This document shows, in pieces, positions 7,677 through 16,621 of a stretch of DNA of 64,000 bases. The stretch comes from Alkalilacustris brevis (GTDB taxonomy: Bacteria; Pseudomonadota; Alphaproteobacteria; Rhodobacterales; Rhodobacteraceae): assembly GCF_003350345.1 (NCBI RefSeq), contig NZ_QNVJ01000020.1, positions 1-64,000 on the forward strand, given 5' to 3'. The position numbers and the translations under genes are program-made. Each line of letters starts with the position of its first letter. Within the stretch, counting starts at the first letter, position 1. The notes beneath the pieces were generated by a model, which saw only the letters and a program-made list of their open reading frames with translations, ran no database searches and was not told the origin of the DNA.

Positions 7677-9677
7677 TTGCCCCGCCAGACAGGCGAGAAC
7701 CGGGAAGTGATCTTGGAAGACGCGACAGCGCAAGCTTCCGAAGGCCGGCCGAATCAGGTGCATCTGCGCCTGATGGCTACGGCCGATCTGCACATGCACC
7801 TGCTGCCATTCGATTACTGTCGGGACAGCACCGCCAATCAACCCGCCCTGGCGCATGTTCAGCACCTGATTTGCCAATTGCGCAAGGAAGCACAAAACTC
7901 GCTTCTTTTCGATGTGGGCGACTTCCTGCAAGGCACGCCGATGGCCGATTTCCTGGCCGGCAGCAGGCCCGCATGCGATACCCCGCACCCGATTATCGCA
8001 GCGATGAACGGGCTGGGGTATGACGCCGTGACCCTCGGCAATCACGAATTCAACTTCGGGCTGGATTTCCTGCTGCATACGCTGGAAGCGGCACGGTTTC
8101 CCGTGGTGGCCAGCAACCTCGGGCTTGTCCATCCGCCGCGGCAGCAAGCAACAGGTGCTAGCGCTCGGCTGGGCCGGGAGACCCTGCTGATCGAACGCGA
8201 GTTGCACATATCCGACCATCAGTGCGGCACGCTGCGTATCGGGGTCATCGGGCTGGCCCCGCCGCAAACCGTCGAATGGGATCATCCGCAGCTTGGCGGG
8301 CGCGTCGCGGCGCGCGACATGGTCGAGGCCGCCCGCGAGGCATCCGAGAAGCTGCGCGCGGCAGGTACCGACCTGGTCATCGCACTGGCGCATACCGGGA
8401 TCGGCCCGGCACAACACAGCCCCGGCATGGAGAATGCCGCACTGCCGCTGGCCCGGCTGGGCGGCGCCGACCTGCTGATGCTGGGACACAGCCACATGGT
8501 CTTTCCCGGCCCGGCATTCGAGGGGTTGCCAGATGTCGATGCCGTGGCCGGCACGCTGCACGGGTGCCCGGCGGTTTCGCCGGGGCATCGAGCCTCGCAC
8601 CTCGGGGTGATCGACCTGGCCCTGAAAACCGGGGAAAGCGGCCAGGGCTGGGAAATCGCCAGCGCCACGGCGCGGGCAATTCCCGTTCAAAGGCCGCCCG
8701 GTTCCACCCCGCCGGCCACACCATCGCGGCAAGGCAAGGTGCAAGTCGCGGTCGCGGCCGCCCATCTGGCGACACGCGCGCATCTCGGCCGCCAGATCGG
8801 CCGGATAGCCACCCCGATGCACAGCTATTTCGCACAAATCGCCGACAGCCCCGCGCTGCGCGCCGTCACCGAAGCCAAGCGTCACTGGCTGCGCGGGCGA
8901 CTGCACGGCAGCCCATTGGCGCAGCTCCCCGTTCTGGCCGCAACACCGGCCTATCGCTGCGGCGGGCATGGCGGGCCGGAAAATTACACCGATCTGCCAG
9001 CCGGGCCGCTGCTGGAGCGGCACCTTTACGATCTTTACTATTATCCGAACACGATTGCCGTGCTCAAGCTGACCGGCCGGCAGGTGCGCGACTGGCTGGA
9101 GCGCGCGGCGGGTTGCTACGCCCAGGTGCCCCCCGGCGCGCGCGACATCCCACTGCTTGCCCCCAACGCACCCGGCTATCTGTGCGATCATATCGACGGG
9201 CTGAGCTATGAAATCGACCTGACCCTTCCGGCACGTTTTACCCCCGACGGCACCGCCATTTCCGACACGCGTGGCCGCGTGCGGGGCGTGCGGCTGCGGG
9301 GCCGGCCACTCGACCCCGGTCAGGAGGTTCTGCTTGTCACCAACAATTTCCGGGTGGGCGGCGGCGGGAACTATCCCGCGGCCCGGCGCGAAAACCTCGT
9401 GTTGGAGGACAACCCGCCGGTAAGGCGGATTCTAGGCGAATTTCTCACCGCCCTAGATTCTGCCGTGCCAGCACTGGCAACCCCCGCGCAGTGCCACGAG
9501 AGCGGCCTTTCCGACAACACGCTTCAACGCTGGCGGCTGCGCCTTCCGGCAGGCGCCAGCGCCTTGTTCGATACCGGCCCCGGTGCGCAGAATCATCTGG
9601 CGTCGGTCCCCCATCTGAACCCCGAACCGATCGGCCGCACTGCGACGGGCTTCCTGCGGTTGCGCCTCCGCGGTTGA
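7677..9677 (+). CDS. 5'-nucleotidase / 2',3'-cyclic phosphodiesterase family metallophosphatase
   Basis: This 666-residue protein has the CpdB/UshA plan. An N-terminal calcineurin-like metallophosphatase domain carries metal motifs DLHMHLLPFDY, DVGDFLQG, GNHEFNFG, ALAHTG and GHSH. The C-terminal 5'-nucleotidase domain has YNP-like substrate-binding sequence (LYDLYYYPNTIAVLKLTGRQ, VTNNFRVGGGGNYP). DLHMHLLPFDYCRD is closer to CpdB than UshA, suggesting activity on 2',3'-cyclic nucleotides or 3'-nucleotides. CpdB is normally periplasmic, but no signal peptide is visible here. A different start or cytoplasmic location is possible. It is divergent from nudC. Confidence 0.88.
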   Translation: MPRQTGENREVILEDATAQASEGRPNQVHLRLMATADLHMHLLPFDYCRDSTANQPALAHVQHLICQLRKEAQNSLLFDVGDFLQGTPMADFLAGSRPACDTPHPIIAAMNGLGYDAVTLGNHEFNFGLDFLLHTLEAARFPVVASNLGLVHPPRQQATGASARLGRETLLIERELHISDHQCGTLRIGVIGLAPPQTVEWDHPQLGGRVAARDMVEAAREASEKLRAAGTDLVIALAHTGIGPAQHSPGMENAALPLARLGGADLLMLGHSHMVFPGPAFEGLPDVDAVAGTLHGCPAVSPGHRASHLGVIDLALKTGESGQGWEIASATARAIPVQRPPGSTPPATPSRQGKVQVAVAAAHLATRAHLGRQIGRIATPMHSYFAQIADSPALRAVTEAKRHWLRGRLHGSPLAQLPVLAATPAYRCGGHGGPENYTDLPAGPLLERHLYDLYYYPNTIAVLKLTGRQVRDWLERAAGCYAQVPPGARDIPLLAPNAPGYLCDHIDGLSYEIDLTLPARFTPDGTAISDTRGRVRGVRLRGRPLDPGQEVLLVTNNFRVGGGGNYPAARRENLVLEDNPPVRRILGEFLTALDSAVPALATPAQCHESGLSDNTLQRWRLRLPAGASALFDTGPGAQNHLASVPHLNPEPIGRTATGFLRLRLRG

Positions 9678-9848
9678 AAAATTTAGCTTCCAGCACGCCA
9701 AGGGCGCCTATTTTTATCGCATGATCAAAAGAATCGCCTAGTATGCCGGCAATGTTCCGAGCCGGCACGCGGAACGCGCCGATGGCGTTTGTCCGCGCCA
9801 TGTTCCGCGCCGTTAGGCTGGGGCACAATTTTGACAGGAGGTAACTTA

Positions 9849-10856
9849 ATGCTCACCCGTTCCATCGCAACGCTGGCTGCCGGCATCGCGCTGGCCACGC
9901 CCGCCCTGGGGCAGACCGCGATGCCCTTCGCGCTCGACTGGCAGTTCGAAGGGCCCTCGGCCCCCTATTTCCTGGCCATCGACAACGGCCATTTCGAGGC
10001 CGAGGGCCTGAGCGTCGAGGTGACGGCCGGCCAGGGTTCGCTCGATGCGATCCCGAAGGTCGCGACCGGCGCCTTTCCGGTTGGTTTTGCCGACATGGCC
10101 AGCCTGATCAAGTTTCTCGATCAGAACCCCGGTGCGCCGGTTACCGCGGTGATGATGCTTTACGACAAGCCCGCCTTCGCCGTGGTCGGCCGCAAAAGCC
10201 AGGGTGTCGAGGTGCCTTCGGACCTGCACGGCAAGGTTCTGGGCGCCCCGCCTCCTGATGGCGCTTGGGCACAGTTTCCCGCCTTCGCCTCGGCCAATGA
10301 CCTGGACATGAGCCAGATCACCATCGAGCCTGTGGGCTTCCCCACGCGCGAGCCGATGCTGGCCCAGGGCGAGGTCGATGCCGTGACGGGCTTTTCCTTC
10401 ACCTCGTTTCTCAACACCGCGCGGCTGGGCGTGGACGAGGATGACATCTCGGTCATCCTGATGGCCGACTGGGGGCTTGAGCTTTACGGCAACGCGATCA
10501 TCGTCAACACGGATTTCGCCGCCGAGAACGCCGATCATGTCACCGGCTTCCTGCGCGCTGTCGCCCACGGGTTGCAAGACACCGTCAATGATCCGGCCTC
10601 CGGTGTCGCGGCGATTGCCTTGCGCAACCCCGCGCTTGACGAGGGGCTGGAACTGCGGCGGCTTGAGCTGGCGCTGCGCGACAACATCATCACCGACTGG
10701 GTGCTGGAAAACGGTGTAGGCGGGATCGACGAGGCACGCTTCGCCCGCTCGATCGACCAGATCGCCGAAACCTACGAGTTCGTCAACGAACCCGACATCA
10801 GCCTCTACTTCGACGACTCCTTCCTGCCCGACGATGGCAGCCGGATGATCGAATAA
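9849..10856 (+). CDS. ABC transporter substrate-binding protein, NMT1/SsuA type
   Basis: This 335-residue periplasmic binding protein belongs to the NMT1/THI5-like family that serves importers of nitrate, sulfonates, taurine or thiamine pyrimidines. The signal peptide is clear (hydrophobic 7-20, cleavage after ALG). DWQFEGPSAPYFLAIDNGHF is the family's opening motif, and GQGSLDAIPKVATGAFPVGF forms the ligand hinge. AGGAGG lies 8 bases before the ATG at 9849. It leads an operon with an ATPase and a permease. The substrate cannot be decided from sequence; an organic ligand is likelier than nitrate given the small family size. Confidence 0.88.
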   Translation: MLTRSIATLAAGIALATPALGQTAMPFALDWQFEGPSAPYFLAIDNGHFEAEGLSVEVTAGQGSLDAIPKVATGAFPVGFADMASLIKFLDQNPGAPVTAVMMLYDKPAFAVVGRKSQGVEVPSDLHGKVLGAPPPDGAWAQFPAFASANDLDMSQITIEPVGFPTREPMLAQGEVDAVTGFSFTSFLNTARLGVDEDDISVILMADWGLELYGNAIIVNTDFAAENADHVTGFLRAVAHGLQDTVNDPASGVAAIALRNPALDEGLELRRLELALRDNIITDWVLENGVGGIDEARFARSIDQIAETYEFVNEPDISLYFDDSFLPDDGSRMIE

Positions 10857-10885
10857 GCGTCGCGTCGCCGCCGCAGACAACAAGA

Positions 10886-10920
10886 GAACTGCGCCGCTCT
10901 AGCCATGTGCGGCGCAGTTC
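10886..10920 (+). other. 12-bp hairpin between binding-protein and ATPase genes
   Basis: GAACTGCGCCGC at 10886-10897 pairs perfectly with GCGGCGCAGTTC at 10909-10920 around an 11-base loop. No T-run follows, so it is more likely an mRNA-stabilising or partial-termination element. Such an element would keep binding-protein mRNA above that of the ATPase and permease. Confidence 0.75.
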
Positions 10921-10994
10921 CATGACCGCAAACCGGATGCCACATGCCGGGGACCGGTCGCGAGGGACAAAAAGCAGGAACGCGACGGAATCGC

Positions 10995-11792
10995 ATGACA
11001 GATCTTATTGCCATCAAAGGCGTGACCCACGCCTATCAGACAGACGCGGGGCCGCTGCCCGTGCTCGACAATCTCAACCTTTCGGTGCCCGAGGGCCGCT
11101 TTTGCGCCGTGGTCGGTCCATCGGGCTGCGGCAAGTCGACCCTGACCCGCCTGATCGCCGGGCTGATGTTTCCCGACAAGGGCGAGGTCTGGCTGCATGG
11201 CGAACTGGTGAAAAGCCCGCGCAAGACCGTGGGCATGGCGTTTCAGAACCCGGTGCTGCTGGAATGGCGCACCATCCTGCAAAACGTCATCCTGCCACTC
11301 GAAATCGTCGCCCCCTCCATGCCGAAGGCAAAGAAGGAGGCCCGCGCGCGCGAACTACTCTCGCTGGTCGGGCTTGAAGGCTTCGAGGACAAGCGCCCCT
11401 CCGAGCTGTCGGGCGGGATGCGGCAGCGCGCTTCGCTGTGCCGGTCGATCGTGCACAAGCCCGATGTGCTGATTCTCGATGAGCCCTTCGGCGCGCTCGA
11501 TGCCTTCACCCGCGAAGACCTGTGGCAGCTCATGCACCAGCTGCGCGCCGAAGAACCCTTCACGGCGCTCTTGATCACCCACGACCTGCGCGAAAGCGTC
11601 TATCTGGCCGATCAGGTGGTGGTCATGTCGGGCCGCCCCGGAACCACGCAATACGTGCTGAACATCGACCTGCCCAGTCCTCGCCCCATCGACATGCTCT
11701 ATTCCGCGCAATCGGTGGAATGGCTGGCCACACTGCGCAAGCAGATCGAGGTGGCGCAGGGCCGCACCCCTGAAAAGGAGGCGCAGGCATGA
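10995..11792 (+). CDS. ABC transporter ATP-binding protein, nitrate/sulfonate/taurine type
   Basis: This 265-residue ATPase energises the importer. Walker A is GPSGCGKST, the signature is LSGGMRQR, Walker B is VLILDEPFGALDA, and the switch histidine is in LITHD. The open frame extends 51 bases upstream, but homology begins at MTDLIAIKG (ATG at 10995, weak AGGAA upstream). Its last four bases (ATGA) overlap the permease start, so the two are translationally coupled. Confidence 0.92.
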   Translation: MTDLIAIKGVTHAYQTDAGPLPVLDNLNLSVPEGRFCAVVGPSGCGKSTLTRLIAGLMFPDKGEVWLHGELVKSPRKTVGMAFQNPVLLEWRTILQNVILPLEIVAPSMPKAKKEARARELLSLVGLEGFEDKRPSELSGGMRQRASLCRSIVHKPDVLILDEPFGALDAFTREDLWQLMHQLRAEEPFTALLITHDLRESVYLADQVVVMSGRPGTTQYVLNIDLPSPRPIDMLYSAQSVEWLATLRKQIEVAQGRTPEKEAQA

Positions 11793-12559
11793 CCGGCATC
11801 AACTGGCAAAAGATCGTCACTCCCATATTGGCGATCGTGATCTTCCTCGCCATCTGGGAGGCCTGGGTCTGGTACAAGGGCTGGCCCACCTACGTAATGG
11901 CCGCACCATCCGATCTGTGGCCGGCCTTCTGGCGTTTTCGCTGGCTGTTTCTGGAAAACAGCTGGCAGACGCTCTGGCGCACGATGGTCGGCCTGGGGCT
12001 TTCGGTGATCGTCGGCACGCTTCTGGGCATGATCATGGGGCTCAGCCGGATGATGAACGACGCGCTGTATCCGCTGCTGGTGGGGTTCAACGCGATCCCC
12101 AAGGCCACGGTGGTGCCGATCGTGGCGCTGCTGTTCATCGGCCAGCACGATTTCAACACAGTGCTGGTGGCGTTCATGATCTCGTTCTTCCCGATCGCCG
12201 TTTCGGTAGCCATCGGGCTTTCCACGCTCGAGCCCGAATACCGCGACATCCTGCGCAGCCTCGGGGCCTCGCGCTTCACCATCTTCTGGAAGATCGCGCT
12301 GCCCAAGACCCTGCCAGAGTTCTTCGGCGCGCTGAAGGTGGCGGTGACGCTGGCCTTCATCGGCACCAACCTGGTCGAGATCGTCGCGCCCCATGGCCGG
12401 GGCCTGGGCAGCCTGTTCGATTCAGGGCGCATCGCCTCGAACTATCCGCTGATGTTCGCGGTGCTGATCGCGCTCGCGCTGCTGGGGATATTCCTCTACT
12501 ACATCGTGGTCATTCTGGAGCGGATCTTCGCCGGCTGGGCCGAGCGGCGACCGACCTGA
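11789..12559 (+). CDS. ABC transporter permease, SsuC/TauC type
   Basis: This 256-residue inner-membrane permease has about six helices. It opens with a first helix at 10-30 and contains the family region TLWRTMVGLGLSVIVGTLLG. The EAA loop (EYRDILRSLGASRFTIFWKI-LPKTLPEFFGALK) binds the ATPase. It overlaps the ATPase gene by 4 bases and completes the transporter. Four bases later an unrelated reading frame opens toward the chromate transporter. Confidence 0.92.
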   Translation: MTGINWQKIVTPILAIVIFLAIWEAWVWYKGWPTYVMAAPSDLWPAFWRFRWLFLENSWQTLWRTMVGLGLSVIVGTLLGMIMGLSRMMNDALYPLLVGFNAIPKATVVPIVALLFIGQHDFNTVLVAFMISFFPIAVSVAIGLSTLEPEYRDILRSLGASRFTIFWKIALPKTLPEFFGALKVAVTLAFIGTNLVEIVAPHGRGLGSLFDSGRIASNYPLMFAVLIALALLGIFLYYIVVILERIFAGWAERRPT

Positions 12560-12764
12560 GCACATGCGGCGCCCCCGCGCCGGGGCGCTGATATCGCCGT
12601 TCCACGGCACGGAAATCCAGGTCGCATGGGGCCTGCAGAGTGGTCATGCGTGCAAGCGCAAGTGCCGCGGCAGCTTGACGCGGGGGCATTCTTCCGCGAA
12701 GCCTCCTGTCATACGCGAAACGAGCGCAGGCACACAGCCGGCCCGCAACCTGGGCGCATGCAGG

Positions 12765-14141
12765 ATGACGCACGACCGAGCCTACCCCACCCTGGCCGAG
12801 GCCACCCGCATCTGGGCGCGCATCGGCCTGCTCAGCTTCGGCGGCCCGGCCGGGCAGATCGCCCTGATGCATCGCATCCTCGTCGAGGAACAGAAGTGGC
12901 TGGGTGAAAGGCGGTTTCTGCACGCGCTCAACTACTGCATGTTGCTGCCGGGGCCGGAGGCGATGCAACTTGCCGTCTATATCGGCTGGCTGATGCACCG
13001 CACCCTGGGCGGGATCATCGCGGGCGTGCTGTTCGTGGCGCCTGGTGTCGTTGCCATCATGGCGCTCAGCTGGGTCTACGCACTTTACGGCAATGTCGGC
13101 GCGGTCGAGGCGCTGTTTTTCGGGCTCAAGGCCGCGGTGCTGGCCATCGTGGCGCAGGCGGTGATCCGCATTGGCGCGCGCGCCCTGAGAAACGGCGCGA
13201 TGATCTCCATTGCCGCGGGCGCCTTCGTGGCGATTTTCGGCTTCGGCGTGCCCTTCCCCTTGATCATTTTCACGGCAGGGCTGATCGGTTTTCTGGGCGC
13301 ACGCGCGGACCTTCCTGCCTTTCGCGGCGGCGATGGACATGGGAAGGTGGGCCGGGTGCAGGTCGATGATGCCGAGACACTCCTCGGTGCAGAAACCCCC
13401 GCGCATACGCGTGTGAACCGGGCCTGGGCCTTTCGCGTTTCCGGCATTTTGCTGGCGCTCTGGCTGGTGCCGGTGGCGGCGCTGTTCGTGTTGCTCGGCC
13501 CTGCGAACGTCTTCGCGCAGATCGCGGGCTTTTTCAGCATCATGGCCGTGGTGACTTTCGGCGGCGCCTATGCGGTGCTGGCCTATGTCGCTCAGGAGGC
13601 AGTGCAGAATTTCGGCTGGCTTGCCCCGGGCGAGATGCTCGACGGGCTGGGCATGGCGGAAACCACACCCGGGCCGCTGATCATGGTCACGCAATTCGTG
13701 GGCTTCATGGGGGCCTTCCGCGATGCGGGTGCGCTGTCGCCACTTATGGCGGCTACCCTGGGCGGGTTGCTGACGACATGGGTGACCTTCACGCCATGCT
13801 TCCTGTGGATATTCCTTGGCGCGCCCTTCATAGAACGGCTGCGCGACAACAGGTTGCTGAGCGCGGCGCTGACCGCAATCACCGGCGCGGTGGTCGGCGT
13901 GATTCTGAATCTTGCAGTCTGGTTCGGCCTGCATGTCGTTTTCGGGCAGGTGCGCAATGTGACGGCTTTCGGCCTCGATCTCGACCTGCCGGTCTGGTCA
14001 TCGCTCGACCTGGCCGCCGCCGCCCTGGTGGGGGCGGCGCTGGTCGCGGTGTTCCGCTTCCGCCTCGGGCCTGTCACGGTGCTCGGGGGATGCGCCGGGG
14101 CGGGGATCCTGCTGGGCCTTGCGGGTCTCACCGGGGCCTGA
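12765..14141 (+). CDS. chrA: Chromate transporter, two-domain ChrA
   Basis: This 458-residue membrane protein of the CHR superfamily carries two homologous CHR domains. The first begins WARIGLLSFGGPAGQIALMH with EEQKWLGERRFLHAL. The second begins near residue 240 with FFSIMAVVTFGGAYAVLAYV and the motif GLGMAETTPGPLIMVTQFVGF. ChrA proteins export chromate using the proton gradient; sulfate analogues have been suggested as other substrates. The reading frame is open from 12564, but homology starts at the ATG at 12765. The ribosome site there is poor. No chrB regulator is adjacent. Confidence 0.9.
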   Translation: MTHDRAYPTLAEATRIWARIGLLSFGGPAGQIALMHRILVEEQKWLGERRFLHALNYCMLLPGPEAMQLAVYIGWLMHRTLGGIIAGVLFVAPGVVAIMALSWVYALYGNVGAVEALFFGLKAAVLAIVAQAVIRIGARALRNGAMISIAAGAFVAIFGFGVPFPLIIFTAGLIGFLGARADLPAFRGGDGHGKVGRVQVDDAETLLGAETPAHTRVNRAWAFRVSGILLALWLVPVAALFVLLGPANVFAQIAGFFSIMAVVTFGGAYAVLAYVAQEAVQNFGWLAPGEMLDGLGMAETTPGPLIMVTQFVGFMGAFRDAGALSPLMAATLGGLLTTWVTFTPCFLWIFLGAPFIERLRDNRLLSAALTAITGAVVGVILNLAVWFGLHVVFGQVRNVTAFGLDLDLPVWSSLDLAAAALVGAALVAVFRFRLGPVTVLGGCAGAGILLGLAGLTGA

Positions 14142-14242
14142 CGGGCCTGGCCTTGCCGGCCGCGCCCGCGCCGCAAGTCACCGTTCGCGCAGATGGCTGC
14201 AGCGGCTTGCATTTGTACGGGTCAGCGCCTATATCGCGACGC

Positions 14243-14337
14243 GAGAGGCTGGCGCGGGCAGGTTCCTCGCCAACCCGGTCAGGTCCGGAAGGAAGCAGCC
14301 GCAACGAGTTTCACCTGGGTCGCTGTCCAGTCTCTCA
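14243..14337 (+). ncRNA. ffs: Signal recognition particle RNA (4.5S), copy 1
   Basis: The universal SRP loop GTCAGGTCCGGAAGGAAGCA is present at 14278-14297, followed by GCCGCAACGAG. The base of the hairpin is formed by AGAGGCTGG (14244-14252) with CCAGTCTCT (14327-14335), and CTCG pairs with CGAG higher up. The RNA binds Ffh and directs co-translational membrane targeting. Ends are estimated from the pairing. A second, different copy lies 1.6 kb downstream. Confidence 0.93.
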
Positions 14338-14541
14338 CCTACCCCCCCCCGACCATAGGCACAGATGGCGCGCGACCGGGTCCGCCGCCCCCCGCCGCAC
14401 AGATGACGTGGCTCTGAAGGCGCGCCCCATCCCTTCACTGTGAAAAAAAATATCCGCGCCGCAGGCCCCCGCCGGCCAGGGGCGCGGCCCTGCGGCCGGA
14501 CGGTGCGCAGGGGTGCATTCGCCCGGGCTGGCGCGTGCCGG

Positions 14542-15531
14542 TCAGTTGATCGCCAGCAGCGCGGCCTCGTCCTTTTTAAGGCTGGTGCGCGCGGCAGGGC
14601 CGAAACGGTCGGCGCCATGCTCCAGCTCGGGGAACAGCCTCAGCAGTTCCTGGCGCGCCGATTCCTCCATCACGCCCACGCCCCACTTGCCGGGGTGGAA
14701 GCTTTCAGTCGGCATGCCGTCCGAAGTGATGATCTCGTGCTGGTCGAACAGCAGGTGGTAATAGGTCACTTGCCGTTCGGAACGATCGCGCGAGATCGTG
14801 CTGTCATTGATCAGGTGCTTGGCGGGCACCAGTGCCTCGTCCAGGCCCATGGTCAGTTCCAGCATCGGGCCGCTGACCAGCAGCCGGTGTTGCGGCGACA
14901 CGCGCAAATCGCGGCTGGGCAGCCCTTCGCCGAGCGCGCCGGCACGGATGCGCACGGGCGCCATCGTCTCGCTGGCGGGCACGGTGGCACTGCCGACCCA
15001 GCGGATCGGCTGCGCGCCATGGTCGCGGGTCATCACCAGGTCGCCGGCCTTGAGGCTTTCCACCGGCACCTCGCCCTCGGGCGTCAGGATCATGGTGCCC
15101 GCGACGAAGCACACGAAGATGATGTTGCCGTCATCGTCGATCTTGATCAGGCCGGGCAGCTTGCCCGTCGCATCGGGATACTCGGGAAAGAAGACGAACT
15201 GCTCGCCATCCACCTCGATCACGGTGGCGATCACCGGTTCCTCGAATTCGGGGGTGTCTGCCGCGTTGTAGATCGAAGGCGTGAAGGTCACCGGGCCGCT
15301 GGCGATGGTCTTGAACTCCACCCAGGCATCGCCGCCGTCGAGGCTGACCAGCGTGTTCGGGTCGATTTCGCCATTGGCTTCGAGCGAAAGATCGCCGCCA
15401 TCGGGGGCGTCATCGTTCTTCTTGAAGATAAGGCCGGAACTTCCCAGGTCGTTGTTCGTGGTCTGGAACCCGCCGGACTTCCCGGCAAAGAAACCCCAGG
15501 CAGAGGTGAAGAAATACTCTTCGGACATCAA
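14542..15531 (-). CDS. Hint-domain protein
   Basis: This 329-residue protein has an acidic N-terminal half of unknown fold and a C-terminal Hint (hedgehog/intein) module. The Hint start is CFVAGTMILTPEGEVPVESLKAGDLV near residue 140, with the usual catalytic-type cysteine. LRVSPQHRLLVSG is the later Hint motif with the histidine. Such proteins are common in Rhodobacteraceae and are often secreted by type I systems; self-cleavage is not established. No signal peptide is seen. The gene is flanked by the two SRP RNA genes and is transcribed against both. Confidence 0.85.
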   Translation of the reverse strand: MMSEEYFFTSAWGFFAGKSGGFQTTNNDLGSSGLIFKKNDDAPDGGDLSLEANGEIDPNTLVSLDGGDAWVEFKTIASGPVTFTPSIYNAADTPEFEEPVIATVIEVDGEQFVFFPEYPDATGKLPGLIKIDDDGNIIFVCFVAGTMILTPEGEVPVESLKAGDLVMTRDHGAQPIRWVGSATVPASETMAPVRIRAGALGEGLPSRDLRVSPQHRLLVSGPMLELTMGLDEALVPAKHLINDSTISRDRSERQVTYYHLLFDQHEIITSDGMPTESFHPGKWGVGVMEESARQELLRLFPELEHGADRFGPAARTSLKKDEAALLAIN

Positions 15532-15832
15532 GGCACTCCATTACTTGGCGACAATCGGGCCGTTGCTCTCGCCCTATAATTCCAGCGCGAAAATTTTACG
15601 GCAGCAATCAGGCAGCTTCCAATCAAATCGCCCCAAATCGCCATTTTTTAATGATTCAGGACAACAAATCCATCCCGGTGAACCGGATTGTTTAGCGAAG
15701 GGAACCTTTTTGCCGAAGGCCGCACCGCCATACGCGCCGGGCGATTCGCTCGCGCCCGGTTACGGGCATGCGACCAGCCAGCAACAGGTGTTCCGCGCCA
15801 CGCGCCGGATTCAACTGGATTGGGCAAGTTTA

Positions 15833-15939
15833 GCAGGTTCTTGCCCGCAAGTCCCGCCCCGATACCTTCGCCAACCGGATCAGGTCCGGAAGGAAGCAGC
15901 CGCAACGCGTTTCACCTGGGGCGCTGTCAGATCTCCTGC
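15833..15939 (+). ncRNA. ffs: Second signal recognition particle RNA-like gene
   Basis: The SRP core (ATCAGGTCCGGAAGGAAGCA at 15879-15898, then GCCGCAACG-GTTTCACCTGGG) matches copy 1 closely over about 60 bases, but the 5' arm is different. A coherent hairpin can still form: GCAGG (15833-15837) with CCTGC (15935-15939), TCT with AGA, and GCCCC (15856-15860) with GGGGC (15918-15922). It could be a functional variant or a decaying duplicate. The upper CTCG/CGAG pairing of copy 1 is lost here. Confidence 0.75.
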
Positions 15940-16090
15940 CCGGTTTGCCCGATATCGCGACAGACCTTATTGCACTGTTGACGCCCGCCGGTTTCGGTTC
16001 TCCGCCAAGACCGATATGTTTGAGGGAACATTTTGCGCCCGCCTGGGTTCTTGCTATGCCTTCCCCACGGACGAGTGGGAGGAAGACCCG

Positions 16091-16621
16091 GTGTCTGCCG
16101 AAGCAAGGCACGATCTGCTGAACAATTCTCGTGGAAAACTGTTCGGTTACGCCTTCGCGCTGACCGGCGACGCCGAGCAGGCCGCCGACTTGCTGCAGGA
16201 TTGCCTGCTGCGCGCGATGTCCAGCCGCAATGCGCCAGGCGATGAACGCGCCGGGCGCGCCTGGCTCTTCACCATGTTGCGCAACCTCTGGATCGACAAG
16301 CTACGTGCCCAGCGCCGGCGCAACGAGGTTTATGCCGAGCTTTCGGTCACACAGAACGATACCTTCGCGCCGGCCCCTGAAGAGGTGGTGCTCAACCGTC
16401 TTGCCGTGCGGCAGGCCTTCGTCAGACTCAGCAAGGAACACCGCGACGTCCTTGCACTGGTGGATATCGGCGGTTTCAGCTATGCGGAAGCGGCAGAAAT
16501 CTTGGAAGTTCCCCGGGGCACCGTCATGAGCCGGACAAGTCGTGCGAGACTCGCGCTTTCTCAAATGCTGGCGCACGAGCAAGTGGCGGTGTTTCCCCGC
16601 GAAAGGACGCGCAGGGCATGA
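16091..16621 (+). CDS. ECF-family RNA polymerase sigma factor
   Basis: This 176-residue extracytoplasmic-function sigma factor has region 2 (GYAFALTGDAEQAADLLQDCLLRA, RAWLFTMLRNLWIDKLR) and region 4 (AFVRLSKEHRDVLALVDIGGFSYAEAAEILEVPRGTVMSRTSRAR). The start is GTG at 16091 with GGAGGAAG about 8 bases before it; the longer open frame upstream crosses the SRP RNA and is not coding. It overlaps the anti-sigma gene by 4 bases (ATGA). In Sinorhizobium meliloti the related factors RpoE1 and RpoE4 respond to sulfite and control a sulfite dehydrogenase. The sorAB genes downstream make the same role likely here. Confidence 0.92.
   Translation: MSAEARHDLLNNSRGKLFGYAFALTGDAEQAADLLQDCLLRAMSSRNAPGDERAGRAWLFTMLRNLWIDKLRAQRRRNEVYAELSVTQNDTFAPAPEEVVLNRLAVRQAFVRLSKEHRDVLALVDIGGFSYAEAAEILEVPRGTVMSRTSRARLALSQMLAHEQVAVFPRERTRRA

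Noticed and set aside
7593-9191. Minus-strand open frame of 532 codons opposite the nucleotidase gene
   Set aside because: No recognisable motifs, while the plus strand holds all metal-binding motifs of a metallophosphatase.
15833-15939. Treating the second SRP RNA as a simple pseudogene
   Set aside because: The Ffh-binding core is intact and the divergent arms can still pair, so functional loss is not shown; kept as a probable RNA gene.
15281-16090. Upstream extension of the sigma-factor reading frame by 270 codons
   Set aside because: It crosses the second SRP RNA and the Hint promoter region. The GTG at 16091 has a strong ribosome site and starts region 2 homology.
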